The translations under genes were made by a program, and so were the position numbers. A model generated the notes under the pieces. That model saw only the letters and a program-made list of their open reading frames with translations, did no database searches and was not told the origin of the DNA. Source: Tubiluchus corallicola (lineage: Eukaryota > Priapulida > Priapulimorpha > Priapulimorphida > Tubiluchidae). Taken from it: a stretch of DNA of 64,000 nucleotides. Below, piece by piece: positions 24,515 through 35,700 of the stretch (position 1 is the stretch's first letter; each line of letters starts with the position of its first letter). The stretch spans positions 216,568 to 280,567 of the forward strand of contig JAQGDQ010000309.1 in assembly GCA_030141605.1 (NCBI GenBank). The letters are read 5' to 3'.

Positions 24515-24584
24515 ATGTTTATAGGGGGCGAGCACATTAGGACAGTATTCAGTATAGTGACATTTGCTTACATATTTTGTCCAC

Positions 24585-26303
24585 TTATTGTTGGCATTGG
24601 TTGGTTTTTCCCCATTTTTCAAAACATGGTGTAACATCTACAGAGACTTGTACTATTTTTTGGCTTGGTAGCAAAATACATAATTTAAAACATGTACAGA
24701 CTTTATTCCACTCCACTATATGTGGAAAACAGTTTGGCGCAATTATGTCTTTAAATTCCATTTTTTGCAAAACTATTGCCATGGCTTTGCATAAGTATTG
24801 GGAAAACATATCTTTCAATTTTGTGACAACAGACAATGAATGATTTTTGATGAAATAATCTACTGTAAAATCTTTGTGCAGTTGCACCTCAACAAAAAAA
24901 TCAAACTCATCTGCAGAGCCAATCTTAACTCCAGAAGCTGAACTGCCAATAGGGATCGGTTTACATCTTATGTGATCACTTTTGTCAAAAATTCTGCTAA
25001 CAGCATTTAACAATTGAGCTATTTTAGTTCTAATGCAATCAAATTCATCCACATTTGAAATTGCTCCTAATCCTGGCATGAAAATCAAGTCCTCTAGAGG
25101 GAATCCATCAGCAATGTTTTCTGACGCAGCTTCATCTGTCGTGCTTTCTTTCGCACAAAACTTTGAAGACTGTTCTTGCCACATTTGAAAGTAGCGATAA
25201 GTAAGAAAAAGACCTGCAATCTGTTTGTAATTTAAGTTGAATGCTTTTCGATAAGCTTGCTGGATGCACATTTCATAAGCCGTTTCATGAGAGTCATTTA
25301 ACATTTCGGTCTGAACACCTGCATCAATGAAGTATTTAACAATGTTTACACTGTCAGCTGACATGTGAGTATTGTGACAAGCCAGAAGAATTAAACTTCC
25401 TCCTGCAGTAACTTCGTTTACTACCTGCATCACTACTTTGTCTGAATACCTCGCTAGCATATTTTCATATAATAGTTTAAGAACATCTTGTCTACCTTGT
25501 ATACATATCATGGAAAGTGGTGTATAACCTTTATTGTTGTTTGCCAGAATGTCAGAGCCTGCAAAAACCAAAAGAGCTGCTGAATGAATATGTCCTACCC
25601 ACGCTGCCCAAAACAGAGCAGTGTTATCATCTTTGTCAGTGTGAAATACATTGGCACCTTTAAGAAGCAGAAAAACAATTGTTCCAAAATGCCCTCGACT
25701 TGCCTGCAACGTGTAGAGGTGGATAGCTATCATCTGAAACGAAAGGGTAATCAATTTTGGCACCATATGTAATTAACACTTTCACTACTTCAATGTGGCC
25801 GTCAGCTGCTGCATATTGTATAGGTCGTACTTTGAAGTTTTTTTTTGGGATTCCATCAACTTCTGCACCATGAATCAACAGCATTTCACAAATTTCTGTA
25901 GTACCCTTTTTAGCTGCAAATGTTAGGGCAGACCATCCATTGTTCCTAGTAAGACAGTAAACTTCCGCACCCCACACAGTGAGTTTTTGAGCAACAGAAG
26001 CATTTCCCAAAAAACACGCGGTTTCTCCTTCATAATATTGAGCAAAGTCATCTGAATCTGATGTATTTCTAGTGATTGGTGAAACACTCTCTTTCCGCCC
26101 CCACTGTTGAGTAATTCGTCAACAAGCTGTTGATACGCGTTGCAGCATGTAGCATCTCGTTGAGAAATTGTTCTATTTACATCAAAACAGCCAGTTAGGT
26201 TAGCAGTTAATAACGTCTCGAGTTCTGATTTTTGGTTGGTGACTGGTAAACTGCTAATTAGCTCGTGGATTTTTCCATAGGAACAATCAAAAACACTTTG
26301 CAC
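24585..26303 (-). pseudogene. Ankyrin-repeat / Mab-21 (cGAS-like) fusion, intronless, frame-broken
   Basis: Three overlapping minus-strand frames read one protein. The first part (26303 to about 26100) begins without ATG and carries CFDVNRTISQRDATCCNAYQ. The frame shifts near a G-run at about 26095-26102. The second part holds ankyrin units (NNGWSALTFAAKKG; RPIQYAAADGHIEVVKVLI). The frame shifts again near 25705, exactly inside a unit (PLHVA / ASRGHFGTIVFLLLKGANV). The third part continues with more ankyrin units (NTALFWAAWVGH; GYTPLSMICIQG), then a nucleotidyltransferase-like region with PIPIGSSASGVKIGSADEFD and VSVDVTPC. These match the GS, E-x-D and third-Asp motifs of Mab-21/cGAS-like receptors. 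The stop comes about 15 residues after the third Asp, so the C-terminal half of the domain is missing. About 1.7 kb with no intron suggests a processed copy. Two single-base sequencing errors in a live gene are the alternative. Confidence 0.7.
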
Positions 26304-26339
26304 TGCAGTCTGTTGGTCAGGTAGTACGAGCTAGAGTAG

Positions 26340-28259
26340 TTGATTTGTGCTGTCAGTCGACCATCTTATACAGTACCTCCTTTCATTTTCAAACGCATAA
26401 ACACGTACTACAAAGTTGAGAGTTTAGTGAATAATAATCCATAAATGTGATAGTAAATATTTGTGTATGTTTCCGATTTTGATCTTTGGACAGACTGCTG
26501 TACTCTAATCACACAGCAAAGCGGTGACAAACAAATAAACATGCCCCGTTTTGTCCCGAAAATGAGTAAACAACTTGTTTAACTATAATTGTTATCAGAC
26601 TGTACATAAGGATCATAGTGCACTGCGTAATTTTGCTATTTGTTTAGTTATAAACATGGACGGTTGATACGGTCTTTTAAGGTCACTTTAAATTCATTTG
26701 TTTATATATTTATGCATTTGTGGCTATTGGATACTTTCAAGGGTTGATTAGGCAAACGTGCTAAAAATGATGTACTATGGAGCTTATAATAATTATGTAC
26801 ACGAGGAAAAGATACCCAGTCTTATGTAATAATAGTTAGTAATTCATGTACTCAGTTCTAATGTTTGTTTCATTTATGTGTTAGGCAATGTTTTTATGTG
26901 ATAATATTTCGTTATTTGCACGTGTATTTTGCTGTTAATAAAATATAATGAACTAGCATTCAAGCGACTAATAAGTATCATTATAATTATTATGAAAAAA
27001 TTCCAGTTTATTTTGCACTTTATATAGTCTTATAATAGCAGCTGCTTCGAATTATATTACTATAATGGCTTGGTGAGTAAGCACTTCAGACATGTTAAAA
27101 GCTGTGTAAGTTTAAGGGCCACCGTCAAAATGACCTCCACGTACAAAGAGCCACAAGTCAAAGTACATTCAGTCAAGGACCAGCAAATAAAAATTACCAG
27201 ACCACGCACGATTTGCTTTGTGTTAGGATAATGATATTATTTACAGGAACTTAGGTAGAATGGCACAGGTAAAAATGGCACGTATGTTATTTTGATAATT
27301 TCTATGATAAAACTAGAAGGCGCTCACTAGGAAGCAGATCTCCGCCAAGATCGAAAAATTCTAAGTGTGTTCGTCTGCATATTTTGATAGAAAACAGAAA
27401 ACAAGCAAACATACGAAAATATACCTGTAAAGGTATTATATGGACTATCAAAGGACTCACAGAACACGTTAAATAGAACTATAGTCAATAATGCACGAAC
27501 ATTCGACATAGTGTTTGTCTACATTTCGCATGATGATAATAGACTGATGAATACACATACTTACATACTAAGCGAGCTTATAGAAAACGTGTTGCGCGCT
27601 TTTCAAGCGGGAATTCCTCGAACTACAACCTGGAATTAACTTGTAGTTTGGTGGACAATAAAAGGAACTAGCCTAAATTGTAGCCAAGTCCTTCTCTTTC
27701 CAAAGAGATAGACCGCTTCCACTGAGGCCTCCACGAAGATCTTCACCATTTTCTGTACGTGATGTTCAGTCACGTTTTGTGAAGAAGGCGAGAAAAAACA
27801 TCAAAATTCAACTTTCTTGTCCCCTACCCACCTTCGCTACAAAGGTCATGGAAATCTTTTAAGTGGTTTTTGCGTAACAGGCTTACTGCTATTAGTTTAT
27901 AACAGACGAAAACAACCAGATAAACAAACAAACAGCCAACGTTGAAGCGCAGCTTCCGTGATACAGGTATATTACTCTTAAAAGTGTCGAATTTTTTTGG
28001 ATAAAAGAATCCAAGAGTTGATTCGGCCTTTCTGACCAAATAACCTATGTGTTTAAGACTATCTGCATGTGTACAAAAGCGTGGGTCTGTAATGAACTTG
28101 CTTTCCTTTCAATGGTGCAATTTAACTAAATCAGTAAAATTTTGAACGACAGTAATTGTGATAATAGTTTACACATTACAAATAAACAAACTGTAATTCA
28201 AGCAATCGGTACACCAAATCTATTCAAGACTGCACTTTTTGTAATCAAATTAGTTAGTT
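26340..28259. other. Unassigned intergenic sequence
   Basis: Nearly 2 kb without recognised genes or repeats. Confidence 0.55.
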
Positions 28260-29590
28260 AGCTAGATTAGATTTTTTTAGATTTAATATTTTATTTCAAA
28301 CTTCACAAAGTTCATATACACATCACAAATTAATACAAATAATACAATAAATCATGACACACAACAATAACACAAATAACAATTAACGATAAAACAAACT
28401 ACGCCAATGACATCTAATTACAGAAGTAAAGTTTGCATCACTGTTTAAAATGTTCTTGTATATAAAATTTTCACTGTTATTCAGCCTGACGTATAAACTG
28501 TATGCACATTTTCTGTGAATCACATCAAAATAAATAATATTAAGTCTAGTAGAAATATATCTAGCGCTCGTATCATATGAAAAGTTAAACAGCTTCCGTG
28601 TTGATACATTATATGCAACCTTGAGTTTGCTAAGATTGTAAGAATAAAAATGTCTCCAAGTGGACATACAATAAAAAGTAGTGTAGTAAGCATTAAACAA
28701 TTGTCTCTTCACGTTAACTGAATAGTGAGTAAATTTCATGAGTAATTTATTTGCTCTACCATAGTAAATTGAACATTGTCCTGATATATCTAAATCATCT
28801 CTTTTGTCATCTGATAAAATATGACCCAGATATTTTCCTTTTTACTAGGTAAAAAACTTTTACACTGCCAAACAACAGACACAAAAGTAAACTGCTGCAT
28901 GTGGGCAGAGAGAAGTTTAGTCTTATTCACATTTCCAAGGATATCATATTCTTTAGCAAATTTATTAAAAATATCTAGCAGTCTCTACAAAGCCGTCGAG
29001 GTTGTTGCTAAAAGACATGTCATCAGCGTACAACAAGTGATTAATGCAGGCTCCAGCAATATGACAACCCACATCTGAGTTAGTAAGTGCAGCACTAAGA
29101 TTTTTAAAATAGAAGTTGAATAACAGTGGAGACACCTTGACGAATTCCATTGCTTACTGCAAAACAATCAGAGTTAAATTTGCCCGATCTAACCAACATA
29201 CGTTGTTCCGTATAATAAAAAGCAAAAGTCTAATTATTGCATTTGGTAGGTTAGTATTGATAAGGTTTAGGAACAGTTTGAGATAGTTTACTCTATCAAA
29301 TGCTTTTGATGCGCCAATAGACAGACAGAATATGTACAGTGCTTTGTCGACTAATGTAATAGTCACCTCTTTTAAGGTATGGATGCACATCTCTGTGCCT
29401 AAGTTTTCAATAAAACCAAACTGTAACGATTTAGAAGCAGTATTTCTATAACTTGCCTTCCTACAGATGAAAGAGCGATAGGCCTATAGTTGTTCTTGTC
29501 TGTAATATCCCCATTTTTGTCTTTAACGAGAGGTACTAGTACAGATAACATCAAAGACTGCGGCAAGTAACTGTGTGTTACACAGGACGT
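28260..29590 (-). pseudogene. 5'-truncated LINE with RT domain and 3' tail
   Basis: Minus strand, order 29590 to 28380: VPLVKDKNGDIT..NNYRPIALSSV (RT motif 1), then ASKAFDRVNYLKLF (motif A, DxxKAFD type with the first Asp lost), then VSPLLFNFYF..LS (motif B), then NHLLYADDM (motif C, catalytic ADD). It goes on to a thumb region ending FNAYYTTFYCMSTWRHFYSY ... RKCAYSLYVRLNNSEN. At least three frame changes or stops separate these blocks. After the last block an AT-rich tail with AATAAA and short AATCTA-like repeats runs to about 28260, consistent with a LINE 3' end. There is no endonuclease region, so the copy is 5'-truncated. The clade is not assigned. Confidence 0.8.
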
Positions 29591-32500
29591 GAATTAATTA
29601 GCAGTTAAGCTAGTTAATTAGTCAGTCAGTCAGTTCATTATTCCGATACAGTAATAGCTTACATTTCCTGTGAAATGGTATTAGACATTAGCATAACAAT
29701 GGAATCAGTGACCTGCACATTTTAAAAATATCTAAAAAACTTACTTTTTAACTATTTTTACATGTTGTTGCAAAAAATTGCCCCACGTATTACACAATAT
29801 TTGATTACATTTAGAGGAATGTTGAGTTGGATGCCAAAGCAAATTCATGTTAATTAAATATTTCCCAATATTGAACATAGATACTAAATATGAACTGGAA
29901 ATTCTTAAACAAATTTCAACCATGTCCATATACATTTATACATCTCTTGACAAAGTCTTTCTCAACATATGCGTATGAAAATAAAAAATAACAATTTCTA
30001 TAGAAAGAACCGTTTTGCCATATCTGCGAATTCGTCTGTCAGTCAATCAATCTGGCTTGGCATTCTTGGCGTTATTTCAGCGTGACATTCTTGGTGGCTT
30101 AGCATTCTTGGCAGCGTGGTATTTTTGGTTCAGAGCTTGATCAAGGACAGTGATGGTTAGCCTCATATAAAGGCTGTAAGTCCTTTGTGTGTGTTCCACA
30201 TGCCATGTTAAAACATTAGAAGTTTTTCAACATCTCGTGAGGTTGTTACACGGAACACCTACCCATTTATACGCCTCCACTCTATATCTTTGATATCTAC
30301 GTCAAAGATGTCCCCGAATCGATGCAAGAATTGCCGGAAAAACAATGATCAAGGTTTGAAGATTCCGGGTATTGGTTATAACATGTTACTAGGAATTTCA
30401 TTTTTAATCGTTAAATTATTGTAGTCATAAAAGTAAGGTATAAAAGTGAACTAATTGGTCGATTGAAAATTTTGTGGTCATAAAATGATTAGCCAGTTTG
30501 TATAATCTAGAAAGAGAAGTGGTCAAGAGATAGAATACAGTTATCAGAACCGCAGCTGTCACTAGCAAAAACTAAGTAATGCCGTGGTTCACCCACTAAT
30601 TTTTTAAAGGCAAATCATATTAATAATAATAAATAACACAAATAATATTGTAATTAAAACATTGTCGTGGAATGTATGTGGTATATGCTCGGCGTATGTA
30701 TAAATTTGATTTATGTATTGCCATTGTTTTAAATCAATTTGTAGAGAGTTTCCCCTAAGCTATAGTCAAATCAAAGCTTATGAATTACTACCACGAGATG
30801 GGCTACCACATAGATAGATTACCACCAGCATCGTGTAGTAGTGATATTTACGTGGGTTATGCATTGGATCTGTTTCTATAATATAATAAAGTTTATTCTG
30901 GCTACGCTACCCCTTAATTTTGAAAGCCTAAATATTTTGCCAGTGCCCCTTGGACAGTGCACTCGATTTTTGCGAACTAAATGCACTATTATTTATTACT
31001 AACAGTAAAGCTTTTTTCAAAGTGAAGCAGCCGCGTCGTACTACAATTTAATATTTTGTTGTTAAGTTACTTCTTAGTAACGAATTTAAGGGTGAAACTA
31101 GGTAATCTAAATTTTTTTCCAACTTAAAGCTTGCTAGTTAGTTATAAGCCTATGTAGTATTATTACTTTGGACTGATAGTGGTTCGTGAAATTATAAATT
31201 AAGAAACTCAAATGTAGAAATTCGTAGACATTTATGTATGTGGAAATAACAATTTGGACTCCGTTTTTTTCTGACATGCATCAGAATTAAGATCATTTAT
31301 TACGAATTTGAAGGTATCATGTTATAAATATATTTAATGACTATTAAGAATCATTAAAGGAGGACTGGATGGCTAATGTCCACCTAGGCAGCAGCACACC
31401 ATTGTAATGCCAACAGCTTCTTATCTTTTAGTTTAGATCTATTTTAAGGCACAGTGCTTATCAGTCTGCTGAGACTGTTTTCGTTATGCCTTAAATCAAA
31501 TAACTACCGAAAAATAAAATTTATTTCGGACTGAACACCGTATTTTAAAGTTTTTATTGCTGATACGACATTTATGTGATAAGCTATGTTAGTTAACAGT
31601 GCTATTAAGAGGCGGTACTATGAGTTAGACTTTACTGTGTTGAAAAATGAATTCTAAGGTAATGGTAGTCTAATTAAACCGTTATTAATTCTGAACAAGA
31701 TGAAGCAAATTAACTTCAGACACACTGCATGCCAAAATTGCCAAGTACTAGAGCTATAACAAACAAGTGGAGCCTATAGTGTCACTGTGCTTAAAATTCA
31801 TAGTTTACGATATGTGCATTTATTAGTACTAGTACTGTACAGAAACTGTATTAATCAGCTTATTCATCCCAATTATTCATCCCAACATTTAAAATCTAGT
31901 CATTCCAATGAATTGCTGCCTTTAGAAGCAAATTAATACTATATTGATTTACAATTGCTGTTTGACTAATCACTTCTAAAATCTATGTAGGAAAACTTAA
32001 TGTCACAGTGTATAATTTAGAACACTGTTTGTATTATGCTTTTAACAACAGGTCGCGCTAAAAAATTTGCATTTCTATATATAGTGAATAAAATTTTAAA
32101 ACAGCATTATGTACGAGCTATTATGTTATTCTAGAAAAAAAGATTTTTCAACTAAAACAAAATCTCAAATATAATATTTAAGTTAGCAGCAAATTTCACT
32201 TATGCAAATTTGCAAAATAATTTGTGCTTTTGGATTTGTCTTTTTTATGCTGAAACCACTTCCTGACAGATGATCAATTTTAATGCTCTCACTTACACAA
32301 TTTACACATTGGTGTTGCCATCTAGTAAAAGCATTTTTGGACTAATAGAAGCTAGTGCAAATAGCCTATCTTTAAAATGTGTCTGTTTGCAGATGGGTCA
32401 AATACATTAAAAAGTATTGTTAAGCATATATCTTTAACTGAAGATGTACTTTCTGTAATTTAAACGCTTTGTAAAAAACTAACTACATAAGTTTTTTCAC

Positions 32501-32670
32501 GTAAATGATCTAAGCAACATACAGCTACGTTTAATTTACTATCTTACAACATATATCAAGGCTGTTGAAGCGACCTTCTAATTGCGAAGGAATTTTTATT
32601 AACTAGTACTGTATCAATAAGCAAAATGTATATAGAACATTGTCATTAGCTTAGTTATTTTAATACACAG
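29591..32670. other. Unassigned sequence upstream of arfaptin
   Basis: No coding exon recognised. It should contain the arfaptin promoter and 5'UTR exon, which I could not place. Confidence 0.5.
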
Positions 32671-32780
32671 GAATTTGGAGCATAAAGAAATGGAAACTGA
32701 AGGCATGAATCACAGTACAGAACCACCAACATCAGCTGTGCGTAGTGAACCAAGTATGGCTGCTGCATCTGAGATGAATG
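32671..32780 (+). CDS. ARFIP: Arfaptin exon 1 (coding from 32690)
   Basis: Acceptor acacag ends at 32670. Nineteen bases of leader precede ATG 32690. Thirty codons starting [13 protein letters not shown] plus one base; donor gtaact at 32781. The acceptor ahead of the leader implies a non-coding first exon upstream that I did not locate. Confidence 0.85.
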
Positions 32781-35700
32781 GTAACTCTTTATTAACTGTT
32801 GTTATTTTGGAGTAACCTATCACCTAGCAGACATGCTGGCCTAATGTTTATAGATTAATGTTTTAATTGTGCTTATGCTATAATTGACGTAGTTACCCCC
32901 CCCCCCATTTTACTTAACACTTTCTTTCAGAGACGTTGAGCTTTTTATGAGGTTTTGAAGCTTGTCCTGTCTTACTAAACACCTTACTCAGAGTGCCGGG
33001 TGTGGCTGGTGTGGTTTGCTAATCACTTATCCAGCAGTGAACTCAAATTTTATTAACATGTTTATTAAGTTTTATTAAATTTACATTACAACCTGGAGAT
33101 ATGGCAAATCACAAGACTCGTGAAACAAAATCTGTAATGATTAGTATTATTTATTTAAAAAAGACAGAAGTACAAAAAAACAGGTCAGCAAATCACTACA
33201 AACATTAAATAAACAATAAATATCAATAATATAATGATATTTTTGAAAGCAAAGCCATTGCTTAAAGTTGTTGTCAAGTGAAAATATGTCATTCTTTCCA
33301 GCAGGTGGTGCTCATGCTACTATTCCATCCACTAGTGCTTCCGATGTCCAAAAGTCTCCGCCGTCCATGATAAGAACAAAACCCGCAACCATTATAAGTC
33401 CTGCTGAAAAGCCAGCTGTCTACAGTCCTTTTGTTCCAGGTAACATTGTCAAAATGTCTTGTCGTGTTTTAATACGCAGTGCTGTATTTTTCTATTTTTT
33501 GACAAATACTGTAAGCAGAATAAATTTAAATGTATATACGAGATTTATGCAGAGAATTAGCTAAAGATTAACTTTGAAGTTTAACCCTTTCATACCCGTT
33601 GTATCCCGTGGGATACGAGAATATTTTGTGCCTTTAAAATTAACAAAATTTTAAAACTGACAGTTATTTGATCTGTTAATAGTTATTTTGATTTAAGCCA
33701 ATAACAATAGACTAAAATGGTGATAAAATGGTAAACTAGAAAATCTACATAGCATAAAAACTGCGCAAGGTACAGTACTTTAGAGACGACTTTGTACACA
33801 TCAGCATAGCTTGCGTACTAAATGTCTTAAATACTTTAAAAAATTATCAACAGTTGCAAAATGAAGCACATTTTATGCTTCCATTGAATCCCAATGTATC
33901 CCGTGGGTTACAGGCTATATTTAGCATGCGGGCACAGGCAGAAAAAATAATTATTATGTGTAAACAAGATGGACATACTGAACAAAAGTACCAAGCCAAA
34001 AAATTCTCTCTTATTAAAAAATAATTTGGGACTGAAAGTGTTAATGTATCGGGTAGGTAAATTTAGGCAATCAATATCGTTGCTTAAAAATTCCACAGTA
34101 AATGTAAGTGAGTGTTTTGGTCCTCCATTTTTATGTATTTAACTGAAACGTCATACATCTTAGTCTTTTCCTGCTTCTTGGGATTTTTCATTAATTGTCA
34201 CTTCGTAAAATAGAATCTTTTTGCGAAATATTAGCTAGAAGAAATTATTAGCTAGTTTTCGTCTTGTTTTACAGGTACGTCCCCGGATGCAAGTCCCACA
34301 ATGTGTCAGTCGGCCGGACCTAAACTTATGACTAATAACAACGTAAAGCTTGAATCAGTTAAGGCTTGGACGCTTTCCACATACAAGTGTACACGGCAAC
34401 TGCTGTCCGAAAAGCTGGGTAAAAGATGTATTGCAATATGATTTTCACAAAGTGCAGAAAACTGTCATTTCATTATTTCCCCGCACCTACTGCAGCAGTC
34501 ATACCACAATCCTGGTACAGATTATGCAAAACAAGGCATCATTGATAAATCTTTAGAGCTGATGTCAACATAGCGCAATCTATTATCTTCCTTCCTACCA
34601 TTTCCACTAACACATCCTTCTACCCTTCCTGTGTGATCTAACCTTTCTCCCAGTTCTTTTTTTGTTCACTCATCCATTTTTTTATCAGGTTCACATGACA
34701 GTGGGCTTATACAAGCCTTTGCTTCTCTAGCCCACTGCAGTACAATTATTCTTTTATGATAACGATAGTATATGAAACATAACAATTTAATACAGTAGAT
34801 GTAATAATTTTGATGTCACTGTGTGCTTAATGTCATTATATTGTACGGAATGTGATAATAATAATAATAAAAAAAATAAAAGTATTAATGTTAAAAATGT
34901 AATTTTCAACACGCTGGTGACATATATTTGTACATAACTTTGAACTAAAATTTCGATGACATTACAGCAATTTCACTACACATATATTCCTTCTTTTCCT
35001 CAATAATTTCATCTACAATGAAGGAAGAATCTGCTCTAATGAGAAGATTTAATCATGATCAGAAGCAGAGTTGAGAGATCTTTAAATTCAAATGTTAAAA
35101 GCGACAATCTTGACTGATTTCTGTTAGGTCTCTAACCAGTAAGTCTTTGCGGTATGTCGAAACCTTTTTAGGTCTTGAAATGGTAAATCGTTGCCATCTG
35201 GTGGGAGAGTTAGCTTCACAGCTTTGCACACCATTTTAATGTTTCTGAAACAGAAACGCAGTCCAGAAGTGAAGTAAAATAACTTATTATTGGCATTTGT
35301 ACTGAATTTTACTATAAAATATAGTCAACTACATTCAGTGATTTATGCCTCTCAGCCTTTTCAGAATTAACATCGCATTTTTGTAAACTACCAATTTATC
35401 AAGAAAGAATTTTTTCCCCAAAATACTTTTGCAGCCTCAAAATTTGAAGATTCTAGAGTTTGCTAGCATCACTATGTACTCTGTTGTTGGCTATAATCAA
35501 TAGATCATTAGTTTTTAATAAATGTTTTACATAGAAAGTATGAACTTTGAAAATGGCTCTAGGAGGTCCTCATCATCGTTTCCTTCTTTTTAACGTACTG
35601 TTTTATATCGTATTATTAATATAACAACCTTGAATTAGTAACAATATTGCTGTTTATGATCAGGAAAGGGAACAAGGACGGTTGATGTTGAATTAGACCA

